DNA of 6,230 nucleotides from Marinobacter sp. (GCA_017643965.1 JAEPMM010000207.1:1-6230); one strand, 5' to 3'. Counted from the first letter of the stretch, positions 1 to 5,779 are shown. Notes: generated by a model from the letters alone, not told the origin. Numbers and translations: made by a program.

Positions 1-616
1 CCCCGCCACCGGGCAGAAAAGCCAGCGACCAGGGGTGTTCCAGGCCCTCGGCCACGGTTTCCACCCGATACTCCACCGACGGCTGAGCCCGTGCCTCCTC
101 CCCAGTCGAAAGCCCGACACACCCGAGCAGCACCAGTGCCACCGTGCCTCTGGCAGGGCGGCTGAGCCGGCGAGCGGTCAGCGCTGCAAACAGCCAGCCT
201 GACAGCGCCGCCGTGGCCAACATGGCCAGCAGTCCACCGGCGCCACGGGTGGCGGCTATCAGAGTGGGCATGGGTGCCAGGGCATCGACCAGACGAAGCG
301 TCGCCCACAAACCGACGGCGGCGCCCAGCGCCAGAAAAGGCGCTCGCGTACCGAGGCCGAACCGGCGGACCAATTGAGCGGCAACCACCTGTGACACCAG
401 GAAACTGGCACCAAACACGATGGCGTAGATCGGAGCGAAATTCATCAGATCCTCAAGGGTGGTCTCCAGCCGCGCTGCGAAGCCGATGTCGACCCCGAGA
501 TTCTGCAATGCCAGAAGGTTGATCTGGGTTTGCACCAGAGTGCCTGTGCACACACCAAACGCCAGCGCCAGCAGGAAACCCACCATGATCCTGCGCCATC
601 CCGTGCGGTTTTCCAT
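1..616 (-). CDS. PQQ-dependent aldose/glucose-sorbosone-type dehydrogenase with N-terminal membrane domain (5' part only)
   Basis: This is the first 205 codons of a gene that continues past the left edge. The ATG at 616-614 has a GGAGAG ribosome site about 8 nt upstream. Residues 1-150 are a membrane module with hydrophobic segments near 10-28, 58-80, 92-110 and 124-146. A fifth segment (about 158-170) ends in ARA-Q, like a signal peptide, and contains LLGC, which resembles a lipobox. From about residue 182 the sequence VETVAEGLEHPWSLAFLPGG matches the opening beta-strand of soluble aldose sugar dehydrogenases (E. coli YliI/Asd type). Those are periplasmic PQQ six-bladed propellers that oxidise aldoses. 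Known family members usually have only a signal peptide, so the membrane module looks like a fusion that anchors the propeller on the periplasmic face. The catalytic and PQQ-binding residues are outside the window, so activity cannot be judged. It lies 51 bp downstream of the 369-residue membrane protein, with no terminator seen between them. Confidence 0.8.
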   Translation of the reverse strand, partial: MENRTGWRRIMVGFLLALAFGVCTGTLVQTQINLLALQNLGVDIGFAARLETTLEDLMNFAPIYAIVFGASFLVSQVVAAQLVRRFGLGTRAPFLALGAAVGLWATLRLVDALAPMPTLIAATRGAGGLLAMLATAALSGWLFAALTARRLSRPARGTVALVLLGCVGLSTGEEARAQPSVEYRVETVAEGLEHPWSLAFLPGGG

Positions 617-667
617 TCTCGATACTCTCCTTATTCTCTGTCCCCTGCTGAACCCGCAGCGATTGAA

Positions 668-1777
668 TCAACGATAATCCGGATACCTCGGCGCTCTGCC
701 CGCCAACCGAATCAGCATGGTCAGCAGCCCTTTCAGCACAAAGATGGCCGGCAGCAACAACCAGCTCATCAGGTACAGCGCTGGCACCAGAATCAGCAAC
801 CAACCCATGATCTGAATCGCCAGCGGCGACACACCCAGAACATCCGCGATACCGGCAAACACGTCATTGATGATGCCCGGGTGGCGCAGAACCAGGTACC
901 CCGCCCCGATGATCACCGGCCATTTCGCGTACCGGGCACTGCTCAGAATTAGCCGACCGCCGCCGGTTATGCGCGCAGCCAGGGCCGCCGAACGGGTGGT
1001 CACCCCGGCACTGCGGGTGGCAGTGGCAGCAGCGCGCCCGGCCCGCAGCAGTTTTACCGCGCTGGCAAACACCAATACGTCAACGGAGGCCCAACCGATG
1101 TCACTGGCGGTAATCTCGTCGCCGGTGCGATACCGGGTTTCCAGCTGGCGGACACCGCTGGCAAAGAACTGGCCGATGCCTTCCAGCACGCGTTCGGTCT
1201 GGACCCACTGGGTGTTGCCTCGGGCATCCACCACGAACTGACCAAGGAAGTCGTGGCCCTCGGCGCGGGTAAAATTAACCGCATACCAGCCTCTTTCTTC
1301 CGGCGTAAGGTCGCCGCTGCCGGCCGGCTCCCGCGCGTCTGCACCGCCCTGTCCGCGCAGCTGCGCCCAATATTCCCGGGCCCGCTGGTATTGTTGTGAG
1401 GCCGCATTCATCCATTCGATGGTCGCAACGGGTTCTTGCAGGAAATAATCAATGGGTGGCAACGCATGTTCCCCGTAGCGGCGCAGCACCTCCTGGAACT
1501 CAGGCTCGGCGGCGTAGAGGGGAAAAACCCTGCGGGCCATCTCGGGGTAGCTCAGCAGCGCCGCCTGGGCTTTCAGCAAAAGCAGCGGGTCGTCGCCGAG
1601 ATCGACAATGGCGGCCTGAACCTCAACCGGCTCATGGTGAAGGGCGTCAAAATGGGGCATCAGTTCCCGCGCCTGCACAGTCACCAGCCGCTCCTCGACC
1701 GCCATCGGTCGGGATACCGCGCTGATCAGCACCGCCAGTGCCAGCGCCAGCCCCAGGATCACCATGGCTTTTCTCAA
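668..1777 (-). CDS. Unrecognised membrane protein, 369 aa
   Basis: I do not recognise the family. The protein starts with a basic-hydrophobic signal or anchor segment (MRKAMVILGLALALAVLISA). A mostly soluble, acidic, helical stretch follows (about 25-228), with conserved-looking WYAVNF (164-169) and GHDFLGQFVVDARGNTQWVQ (174-193). Next is DIGWASVDVLVFASAVKLL (226-244), then an Ala/Arg/Thr-rich linker (about 245-285) and two or three membrane helices (about 286-298, 322-346 and possibly 347-358), ending in a basic tail. The likely topology is a large periplasmic domain between an N-terminal anchor and C-terminal helices. I chose the TTG start because AGGGGTGA lies 4 nt upstream of it and the basic residues it adds suit an anchor. 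An ATG four codons later (1765) is the alternative. The gene begins 30 bp after the stop of the SpmAB-type gene and is followed by the sugar dehydrogenase, so all three are probably co-transcribed. No function is assigned. Confidence 0.8.
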   Translation of the reverse strand: MRKAMVILGLALALAVLISAVSRPMAVEERLVTVQARELMPHFDALHHEPVEVQAAIVDLGDDPLLLLKAQAALLSYPEMARRVFPLYAAEPEFQEVLRRYGEHALPPIDYFLQEPVATIEWMNAASQQYQRAREYWAQLRGQGGADAREPAGSGDLTPEERGWYAVNFTRAEGHDFLGQFVVDARGNTQWVQTERVLEGIGQFFASGVRQLETRYRTGDEITASDIGWASVDVLVFASAVKLLRAGRAAATATRSAGVTTRSAALAARITGGGRLILSSARYAKWPVIIGAGYLVLRHPGIINDVFAGIADVLGVSPLAIQIMGWLLILVPALYLMSWLLLPAIFVLKGLLTMLIRLAGRAPRYPDYR

Positions 1778-1781
1778 GACG

Positions 1782-1789
1782 TCACCCCT
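1782..1789 (-). promoter_or_regulatory. Ribosome binding site deciding a TTG start
   Basis: On the minus strand this reads AGGGGTGA, four bases before the TTG at 1777-1775. It is a near-consensus Shine-Dalgarno site. It favours the TTG over the ATG at 1765-1763, from which it would be 16 nt away. A weaker GAG-containing stretch does precede that ATG, so the choice is likely but not certain. Confidence 0.5.
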
Positions 1790-1807
1790 GCCGCAGTCAC
1801 TGCGCCA

Positions 1808-3037
1808 TTAACCAAAGAACCAATAGCATACACCGATGGCGGTCACCATACCGGCCAGGTCCGCCAGCAGCGCACAGCCCAGACCGTGGCGAATCCGGCT
1901 GATACCGACGGCGCCAAAATACACCGCCAGCACATAGAACGTGGTTTCGGTGCTGCCCTGCATGGTTGCCGCCATCAGCGCCGGGAAACTGTCGACACCG
2001 AAGTTGTCCATGGTTTCCAGCATCATCGCCCGGGCACCGCTTCCGGACAGCGGCTTGATGAACGCCGTCGGCAGTGCGTCCACGAATCGGGTGTCCCAGC
2101 CGAACCCCTCCGCCAGCCAGCGGATACCGTCCAGCCCCGCATCCAGTACCCCGCTGGCCCGTAACACACCCACCGCAATCAGCATGGCAATCAGGTACGG
2201 CAGCAGGGTCACGGTGAAACCGAGGCCCTCTTTGGCGCCCTCGATAAAGGCGTCGTAGACATTGACCCTGCGCAATGCGCCGATCACCAGAAACCCCATC
2301 ACGATACTGAACAGGGTCAGATTGCCCACCAGCGTGGAGGTGGCCGCCAGCGCCTGTGCCGACATCCCCGCCAGCGTTGTCAGCAGCAGCCCGAGCCCCA
2401 GCGCGCCGGCCAGCAGATACGCCAGCACCACCGGCTGCCACAGTTTCAGCCGTTGCATCACCGCCACGCTCAGCAGTCCCACAAGGCTGGACGCGGTGGT
2501 GGCCAGCAGAATCGGCAGAAACACCGAAGTAGGGTCAGCGGCACCCTGTTGTGCCCGGTACATGAAGATGGTGACCGGCAGCAGGGTCAGCGAGGAAGTG
2601 TTGAGCACCAGAAACAGGATCTGGGCATTACTGGCGGTGTCCCTGCTCGGGTTGAGGCTCTGCAGCGAATGCATGGCCTTGATCCCGATGGGGGTCGCGG
2701 CATTGTCGAGCCCGAGGACATTGGCGGCAAAGTTCATGCTGATCAGCCCCATGGCGGGATGACCGCTCGGCACTTCCGGCATCAGCCGGCGGAACAGTGG
2801 GTCCAGTGCCCGCGCCATGAGGCGGATCAGCCCCGCCTTTTCAGCGATGGCCAGAAAGCCCAGCCACAGGGTCATGGTACCCGCCAGCACAATGATGATA
2901 TCCACACTCAGCCGGGCCATATCGAACAGCGCGGCAACCAGGCGACTGAAAACTTCCGAATCGCCCATCCCCAGCCATTGCCAGAGCGCAGCGGCAAAGG
3001 CAGCAATGAAAAAGCTCAGCCAGATTCCGTTTAGCAT
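1808..3037 (-). CDS. Fused SpmA-SpmB type nucleoside recognition (Gate) domain membrane protein
   Basis: This 409-residue polytopic inner-membrane protein joins the two 'spore maturation' proteins in one chain. The SpmA-like half (about 1-200) carries the motif NFAANVLGLDNAATPIG (102-118). The SpmB-like half (about 230-409) carries PLSGSGAR (329-336) and GSTETTFYVLAVYFG (361-375). These are the signatures I associate with the nucleoside-recognition/Gate domain family, also seen in E. coli YjiG/YjiH. The transported or sensed ligand is unknown, and the sporulation name comes from Bacillus and should not be carried over. The start is ATG 3037, because MLNGIWLSFF looks like a typical family opening and a TGGA stretch precedes it. 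The in-frame TTG at 3070 has no ribosome site and sits right after the fpr terminator. It is the first gene of the probable three-gene operon. I see no convincing promoter in the short gap upstream. Confidence 0.88.
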   Translation of the reverse strand: MLNGIWLSFFIAAFAAALWQWLGMGDSEVFSRLVAALFDMARLSVDIIIVLAGTMTLWLGFLAIAEKAGLIRLMARALDPLFRRLMPEVPSGHPAMGLISMNFAANVLGLDNAATPIGIKAMHSLQSLNPSRDTASNAQILFLVLNTSSLTLLPVTIFMYRAQQGAADPTSVFLPILLATTASSLVGLLSVAVMQRLKLWQPVVLAYLLAGALGLGLLLTTLAGMSAQALAATSTLVGNLTLFSIVMGFLVIGALRRVNVYDAFIEGAKEGLGFTVTLLPYLIAMLIAVGVLRASGVLDAGLDGIRWLAEGFGWDTRFVDALPTAFIKPLSGSGARAMMLETMDNFGVDSFPALMAATMQGSTETTFYVLAVYFGAVGISRIRHGLGCALLADLAGMVTAIGVCYWFFG

Positions 3038-3075
3038 GCAGCGTCCAGACGTTTGATCAGGCGATATCAATGGCC

Positions 3076-3108
3076 AACAAAAAACCCCGAAGCTCGCACT
3101 CCGGGGTT
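3076..3108 (-). terminator. Rho-independent terminator of fpr
   Basis: AACCCCG at 3083-3089 pairs with CGGGGTT at 3102-3108. After one mismatch, AG/CT pairs can extend the stem further inward. On the minus strand the stem is followed at once by a run of six T (3084-3079), then G and TT. It lies about 38 bp after the fpr stop codon and points in the fpr direction. It therefore separates fpr from the SpmAB-type gene. Confidence 0.85.
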
Positions 3109-3146
3109 GTCGTCAGGCCGGTCTGGCCAGCAGTATAGGCGGGCTG

Positions 3147-3917
3147 TTACTGCTCCACAAACGCCCGCTCGATCACGTAATGTCCCAGGTCGCCGCCGCG
3201 GGCTTCCTTGAACCCCATGTTGTTGAGGATGCTGCAGGTGTCCTTGAGCATGCTGGGGCTGCCGCAGATCATGAAGCGGTCGTTCTCCAGATCGAAATCC
3301 GGCAGATCGAGATCGCGGGTCAGTTTGCCATTTTCCATGGCATCGGTCAGACGCCCCTTGTTGCGGAACTCCTCACGGGTCACGGTCGGGTAGTAGAGCA
3401 ACTTGCCATCCACCATCTCTCCGAAGAACTCGTTGTTGGGCAGTTCCTCGATTTCCTGCTGGTACGCCAGCTCGGAGATGTAGCGGACACCGTGGGTCAG
3501 GATGACCTTGTCATAGGCCTCGTAGACCTCGGGGTCCTTGATGATGCTCATGAACGGCGACAGGCCGGTGCCGGTGCTGATCAGCCACAGATTCTTGCCC
3601 GGCAGCAGGTTGTCCATGATCAGGGTACCGGTGGGCTTGCGGCTGACCAGAATCTCGTCGCCCACCTGGATTTTCTGCAGCCGCGAGGTCAGCGGACCGT
3701 CCTGAACCTTGATGGAGAAGAACTCCAGCTCTTCCTCATAATTCGCGCTGGCGATGCTGTAGGCGCGCATCAGCGGCTTGCCGTCGGTTTCCAGGCCAAT
3801 CATGGTGAAGTGACCGTTCTTGAAACGAAACCCCGGGTCGCGGCTTGTGGTGAAGCTGAACAGGGTGTCGTTCCAGTGGCGGACGCTGGTGACTTTCTCT
3901 TTGATCAGGTTGCTCAT
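3147..3917 (-). CDS. fpr: Ferredoxin/flavodoxin-NADP(+) reductase
   Basis: This 256-residue FAD enzyme, of normal length for bacterial FPRs, moves electrons between NADPH and ferredoxin or flavodoxin in the cytoplasm. The N-terminal FAD barrel carries RAYSIAS (51-57), the RxYS flavin motif, and DGPLTSRL (73-80). The C-terminal NADP(H) domain carries GTGLSPF (116-122), HGVR (142-145) and CGSPSML (218-224). The chain ends in ERAFVEQ. A tail of the AFVE(K) type is typical of the Azotobacter/Pseudomonas subclass, where the tail packs near the flavin; here the last residue is Gln rather than Lys. The ATG at 3917 has GAGAG 5 nt upstream. It is transcribed away from the LysR gene and ends at its own terminator, so it is probably monocistronic. 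Divergence from a LysR regulator matches Pseudomonas fprA-finR, where FinR activates fprA under oxidative stress. Assignment to the family is close to certain. Regulation here is inferred. Confidence 0.96.
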   Translation of the reverse strand: MSNLIKEKVTSVRHWNDTLFSFTTSRDPGFRFKNGHFTMIGLETDGKPLMRAYSIASANYEEELEFFSIKVQDGPLTSRLQKIQVGDEILVSRKPTGTLIMDNLLPGKNLWLISTGTGLSPFMSIIKDPEVYEAYDKVILTHGVRYISELAYQQEIEELPNNEFFGEMVDGKLLYYPTVTREEFRNKGRLTDAMENGKLTRDLDLPDFDLENDRFMICGSPSMLKDTCSILNNMGFKEARGGDLGHYVIERAFVEQ

Positions 3918-3969
3918 GATAACTCTCGCCTGTTCGTTTCGCTTTGAGTGGAAGATCTGAATTGCATAA

Positions 3970-3998
3970 AGTCTAACCCGCAGCTAACCTATCGACAA
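3970..3998 (-). promoter_or_regulatory. Candidate sigma70-type promoter of fpr
   Basis: On the minus strand, TTGTCG (3998-3993) and TAGACT (3975-3970) are separated by exactly 17 bp. Each matches the consensus at four of six positions. The start of transcription would be near 3963, giving a leader of about 45 nt before the fpr ATG. A -35 that is only partly consensus fits a promoter that needs an activator. The -35 lies inside the upstream copy of the direct repeat described at 3992-4035. Confidence 0.5.
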
Positions 3999-4019
3999 AA
4001 TGGGATATTTTCATAACCT
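3992..4019 (+). promoter_or_regulatory. Weak candidate promoter for the LysR-type regulator
   Basis: TCGACA (3992-3997, five of six matches to the -35 consensus) is followed after 16 bp by TAACCT (4014-4019, three of six). The -35 hexamer occupies the same bases as the fpr -35 on the other strand, so the two promoters would be back to back and would compete. The -10 is poor, and other A/T-rich hexamers nearby are possible, so this is tentative. Confidence 0.25.
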
Positions 4020-4035
4020 TATTCGACCAAATCGA
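3992..4035. promoter_or_regulatory. Candidate LysR-type operator: two direct repeats one face apart
   Basis: TCGACAAAAT at 3992-4001 and TCGACCAAAT at 4023-4032 are nearly identical and are offset by 31 bp, close to three helical turns. The second copy sits in TCGA-N5-TCGA (4023-4035), a perfect short dyad that fits the T-N11-A rule for LysR regulators. Relative to the predicted fpr start near 3963, it is centred at about -66 and the first copy near -35. These are the usual places of the recognition and activation half-sites in this family. A weaker T-N11-A dyad, ATGGGATATTTTCAT, lies between them at 4000-4014. The sites also lie 17-60 bp before the regulator's own ATG, so autorepression is plausible. 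That the adjacent LysR protein binds here is inference. Confidence 0.5.
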
Positions 4036-4051
4036 TTATGGCAGCGCCTTC

Positions 4052-4933
4052 ATGAAATACAGTTTCCGCCAGCTCGAAGTTTTCCTTGCCGCGGCCCACT
4101 TCCAGAACATCACCCGCGCCGCGGAATCCCTTGCCATGTCCCAGTCTGCGGCTAGCAGCGCGCTGAAAGAGCTGGAAAACCAGTTCGACATCCAGCTGTT
4201 CGACCGGGTGGGCAAGCGGCTGCAGCTGAACGAGCTGGGCCGGTTGTACCGCCCCAAGGTGGAGGCGCTGCTGGCCCAGGCCGGCGAACTGGAGCAGGCG
4301 TTCAGCAAGCACTCCGAGGTGGGCGCGTTGAAAGTGGGCGCCACCCTGACCATCGGCAACTACCTGGCGGTCGGTGTCATGGCCCAGTACATGAACACCC
4401 CGACCCGGCCCAAGGTCGCCCTTGAGGTTGCCAATACACGCACCATCGCCAAGCGGGTCAGTGATTTCGAGCTGGATATCGGGCTGATCGAGGGTGAGCT
4501 GCAATCGTCCGAACTGGAGGTGATCCCCTGGCGCGGCGACGAACTGGTGGTGTTCTGCTCGCCGGACCATCCGCTGGCAGCAAAGCGGGCGCTGGACGAC
4601 AACGATCTGCGCAGCGCCACCTGGGTCATGCGGGAACCGGGCTCCGGTACCCGCCAGAGTTTTGAGCGTGGCATGCACGGGCTGCTGCCGGATCTCAACA
4701 TCCTGCTCGAGCTGGAACACACCGAAGCCATCAAGCGGGCGGTGGAGGCGGGATTGGGGATCGGCTGCCTGTCGCAGGTGTGCCTCGCTGACGCCTTCCG
4801 CCGTGGCAGCCTGGTGCCGCTGAGCGTGCCGGCGAGCCGATCATTCGATCGTCAGTTCTACTTCATTCTGCACAAACAGAAATACCGCAGCGCCGGCATT
4901 GATCGCTGGATGGCCCTGTGCCGTGAGCTATAA
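4052..4933 (+). CDS. finR: LysR-type transcriptional regulator, FinR-like, divergent from fpr
   Basis: This 293-residue protein has the standard LysR plan. The N-terminal winged helix-turn-helix (about 1-60) has its recognition region at NITRAAESLAMSQSAASSAL (19-38), followed by LFDR (49-52). A linker helix covers about 65-90. The effector-binding domain (about 92-293) contains LDIGLIEG (141-148), REPGSGTR (194-201) and EAGLGIGCLS (232-241). An EPGSGTR loop is common in the CbbR/YeiE-like branch, where it lines the ligand pocket. The ATG at 4052 gives the canonical N-terminus, although the upstream ribosome site is weak (GGCAG). An ATG at 4035 is out of frame and closes at once. Divergence from fpr is the basis for the FinR name; in Pseudomonas putida FinR activates fprA in response to superoxide-generating stress. 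LysR membership is secure, but FinR orthology is inferred from context. Its stop codon overlaps the end of miaE. Confidence 0.93.
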   Translation: MKYSFRQLEVFLAAAHFQNITRAAESLAMSQSAASSALKELENQFDIQLFDRVGKRLQLNELGRLYRPKVEALLAQAGELEQAFSKHSEVGALKVGATLTIGNYLAVGVMAQYMNTPTRPKVALEVANTRTIAKRVSDFELDIGLIEGELQSSELEVIPWRGDELVVFCSPDHPLAAKRALDDNDLRSATWVMREPGSGTRQSFERGMHGLLPDLNILLELEHTEAIKRAVEAGLGIGCLSQVCLADAFRRGSLVPLSVPASRSFDRQFYFILHKQKYRSAGIDRWMALCREL

Positions 4934-5533
4934 CAGCGGGCCGCTGTGAAAACGGAACTCGGTGTCCGGCTGCTCGACCAGAGCCAGCTCGGCCTCCAGG
5001 AAAACCGCTAACCGCTCATCCACAGGACCGCCGTTGGCCTGCTGCGCCAGCTGGAGGTAATCCTGATAATGGCGCGCCTCGGATTTCAGCAGACTGGTGT
5101 AGAAATCCGCCAGCGTTTCATCCAGGTGCGGCGCCAGCGCCGCAAAGCGTTCGCAGGAGCGGGCTTCGATGATCGCGCCCACGATCAGCACATCCACCAG
5201 CCGCCCGGGGTCGTCCGTACGCACCTGCTGCCGCAAACCCGCCGCATAACGGGCCGGAGTGAGATGATCGTAGCGAACGCCGCGCTTGTTCATGATCGCC
5301 AGCACCTGCTCGAAATGCCGCAACTCCTCCCGCGCCAAACGGGACATTTTGTTGAGCAGTTCGGTGTTATCCACGTAGCGATACATAAGGCTCAGCGCGG
5401 TCGAGGCGGCCTTCTTCTCGCAGTGGGCGTGGTCGATCAGCATCAGGTCCTGGTGGTCCAGGGCGTTCTCGATCCAGCGATGGGGCGTTCGGCAGGGCAG
5501 AAAATCGTGAATCTCTTGCAGGGCGTCGATCAT
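4928..5533 (-). CDS. miaE: tRNA-(ms2io6A37) hydroxylase MiaE
   Basis: MiaE hydroxylates the isopentenyl side chain of 2-methylthio-N6-isopentenyladenosine at position 37 of tRNAs reading U-starting codons. It uses O2 and a non-haem diiron centre in a four-helix bundle of the ferritin-like fold. The 201-residue length is normal. All expected iron ligands are visible: Glu39 in HCEKKAA, Glu70 and His73 in EELRHFEQV, Glu123 in IIEARSCERF, and Glu152 and His155 in SEARHYQDY. The ATG at 5533 begins MIDALQEIHDFLPCRTP, with only a weak AGAG upstream; no better start is visible. It converges on the LysR gene, and its TAG at 4928-4930 lies next to the LysR TAA, so the reading frames overlap by 6 bp. 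It is divergent from acnB. The enzyme's need for O2 indicates aerobic growth. The gene looks intact, and I see no alternative family. Confidence 0.96.
   Translation of the reverse strand: MIDALQEIHDFLPCRTPHRWIENALDHQDLMLIDHAHCEKKAASTALSLMYRYVDNTELLNKMSRLAREELRHFEQVLAIMNKRGVRYDHLTPARYAAGLRQQVRTDDPGRLVDVLIVGAIIEARSCERFAALAPHLDETLADFYTSLLKSEARHYQDYLQLAQQANGGPVDERLAVFLEAELALVEQPDTEFRFHSGPLL
4933..4947. repeat. Palindrome at the convergent gene ends
   Basis: ACAGCGG and CCGCTGT form a perfect 7-bp inverted repeat around a single G. In RNA this allows a 6-bp stem with a GGC loop. It covers the last coding bases of miaE and the final base of the LysR stop codon. Neither side has a run of T after it, so it is not a standard intrinsic terminator. 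It could still slow or protect the 3' ends of both convergent transcripts. Confidence 0.45.
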
Positions 5534-5608
5534 ATCTCTGGTACAGCAGCAGCGTTTGGGGGAACGGAGTATAACGCACTTAACAGAGGACTCCGACCAC
5601 TGTCCAGC

Positions 5609-5637
5609 TTAACTTTATACGGGGTTTCCTATAGAAT
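5609..5637 (+). promoter_or_regulatory. Candidate acnB promoter
   Basis: TTAACT (5609-5614, four of six consensus matches) and TAGAAT (5632-5637, five of six) are spaced by exactly 17 bp. Transcription would begin near 5644 and leave a leader of about 150 nt before the acnB GTG. This is the best sigma70-like match in the intergenic region on the plus strand. Confidence 0.5.
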
Positions 5638-5641
5638 GCAA
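5614..5641 (-). promoter_or_regulatory. Candidate miaE promoter
   Basis: On the minus strand, TTGCAT (5641-5636) and TATAAA (5619-5614) are 16 bp apart. The -10 matches five of six consensus bases and the -35 three of six. The transcript would start near 5607, giving a leader of about 74 nt. A second -10-like hexamer, TATACT at 5573-5568, lies closer to miaE but has no good -35, so I rank it lower. The whole element overlaps the acnB promoter on the opposite strand. Confidence 0.35.
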
Positions 5642-5651
5642 CGCCAGATCA

Positions 5652-5713
5652 AGGAGTCTCTGAATAAATCCTGAAACCCCATCGGTGATTTGAGGCCTTA
5701 TTCAGAGGCTCCT
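5652..5713. repeat. 62-nt inverted-repeat element in the acnB leader
   Basis: GGAGTCTCTGAATAA (5653-5667) and TTATTCAGAGGCTCC (5698-5712) are inverted repeats. They match at 14 of 15 positions, and the odd pair is a G-T wobble in RNA. One more A-T pair lies at the outer edge. Inside, AAATC (5666-5670) could alternatively pair with GATTT (5687-5691). No T run follows on either strand, so it is not an intrinsic terminator. The first 18 bases of the left arm resemble IS903/IS5-family ends as I remember them, sharing the closing TGAATAAATC, so it may be a miniature or decayed element. I see no flanking target duplication. It lies between the predicted acnB transcription start and the gene, so the mRNA leader would carry a long hairpin. 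Confidence 0.7.
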
Positions 5714-5779
5714 GCGGCCTTTCCGCCAAAAACCGCCCGCCAAGGCATGAAGCCAACGGCGCGGGACATTCCAACTGAT

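Noticed and set aside
1793..1803. Small palindrome GCAGTCACTGC between the SpmAB-type gene and the 369-residue protein
   Set aside because: The stem is only four bases with a three-base loop and has no T run. It does not support a terminator between the two genes.
1436..2164. A 242-codon open frame on the plus strand spanning two minus-strand genes
   Set aside because: It is low-complexity Gln/Arg/His-rich translation antisense to two well-supported genes, with no recognisable domain. GC-rich coding DNA often leaves such open antisense frames.
3038..3070. Upstream TTG start at 3070 for the SpmAB-type protein
   Set aside because: It would add MISPDQTSGRC, which has no membrane-protein character. 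There is no ribosome site before the TTG, while ATG 3037 gives a hydrophobic family-like N-terminus.
3180..3947. A 255-codon open frame on the plus strand opposite fpr
   Set aside because: It is antisense to a certain fpr gene over nearly its whole length. The translation has no motif and looks like a mirror of fpr codon usage.
5069..5674. A 201-codon open frame on the plus strand opposite miaE
   Set aside because: It is antisense to miaE, whose diiron ligands are all present. The frame runs through the intergenic region without any domain.
5636..5674. 12-codon leader peptide ATG...TGA (MQRQIKESLNKS) upstream of acnB
   Set aside because: Its ATG overlaps the predicted -10 hexamer, so it would not be in the transcript from that promoter, and it has no ribosome site.
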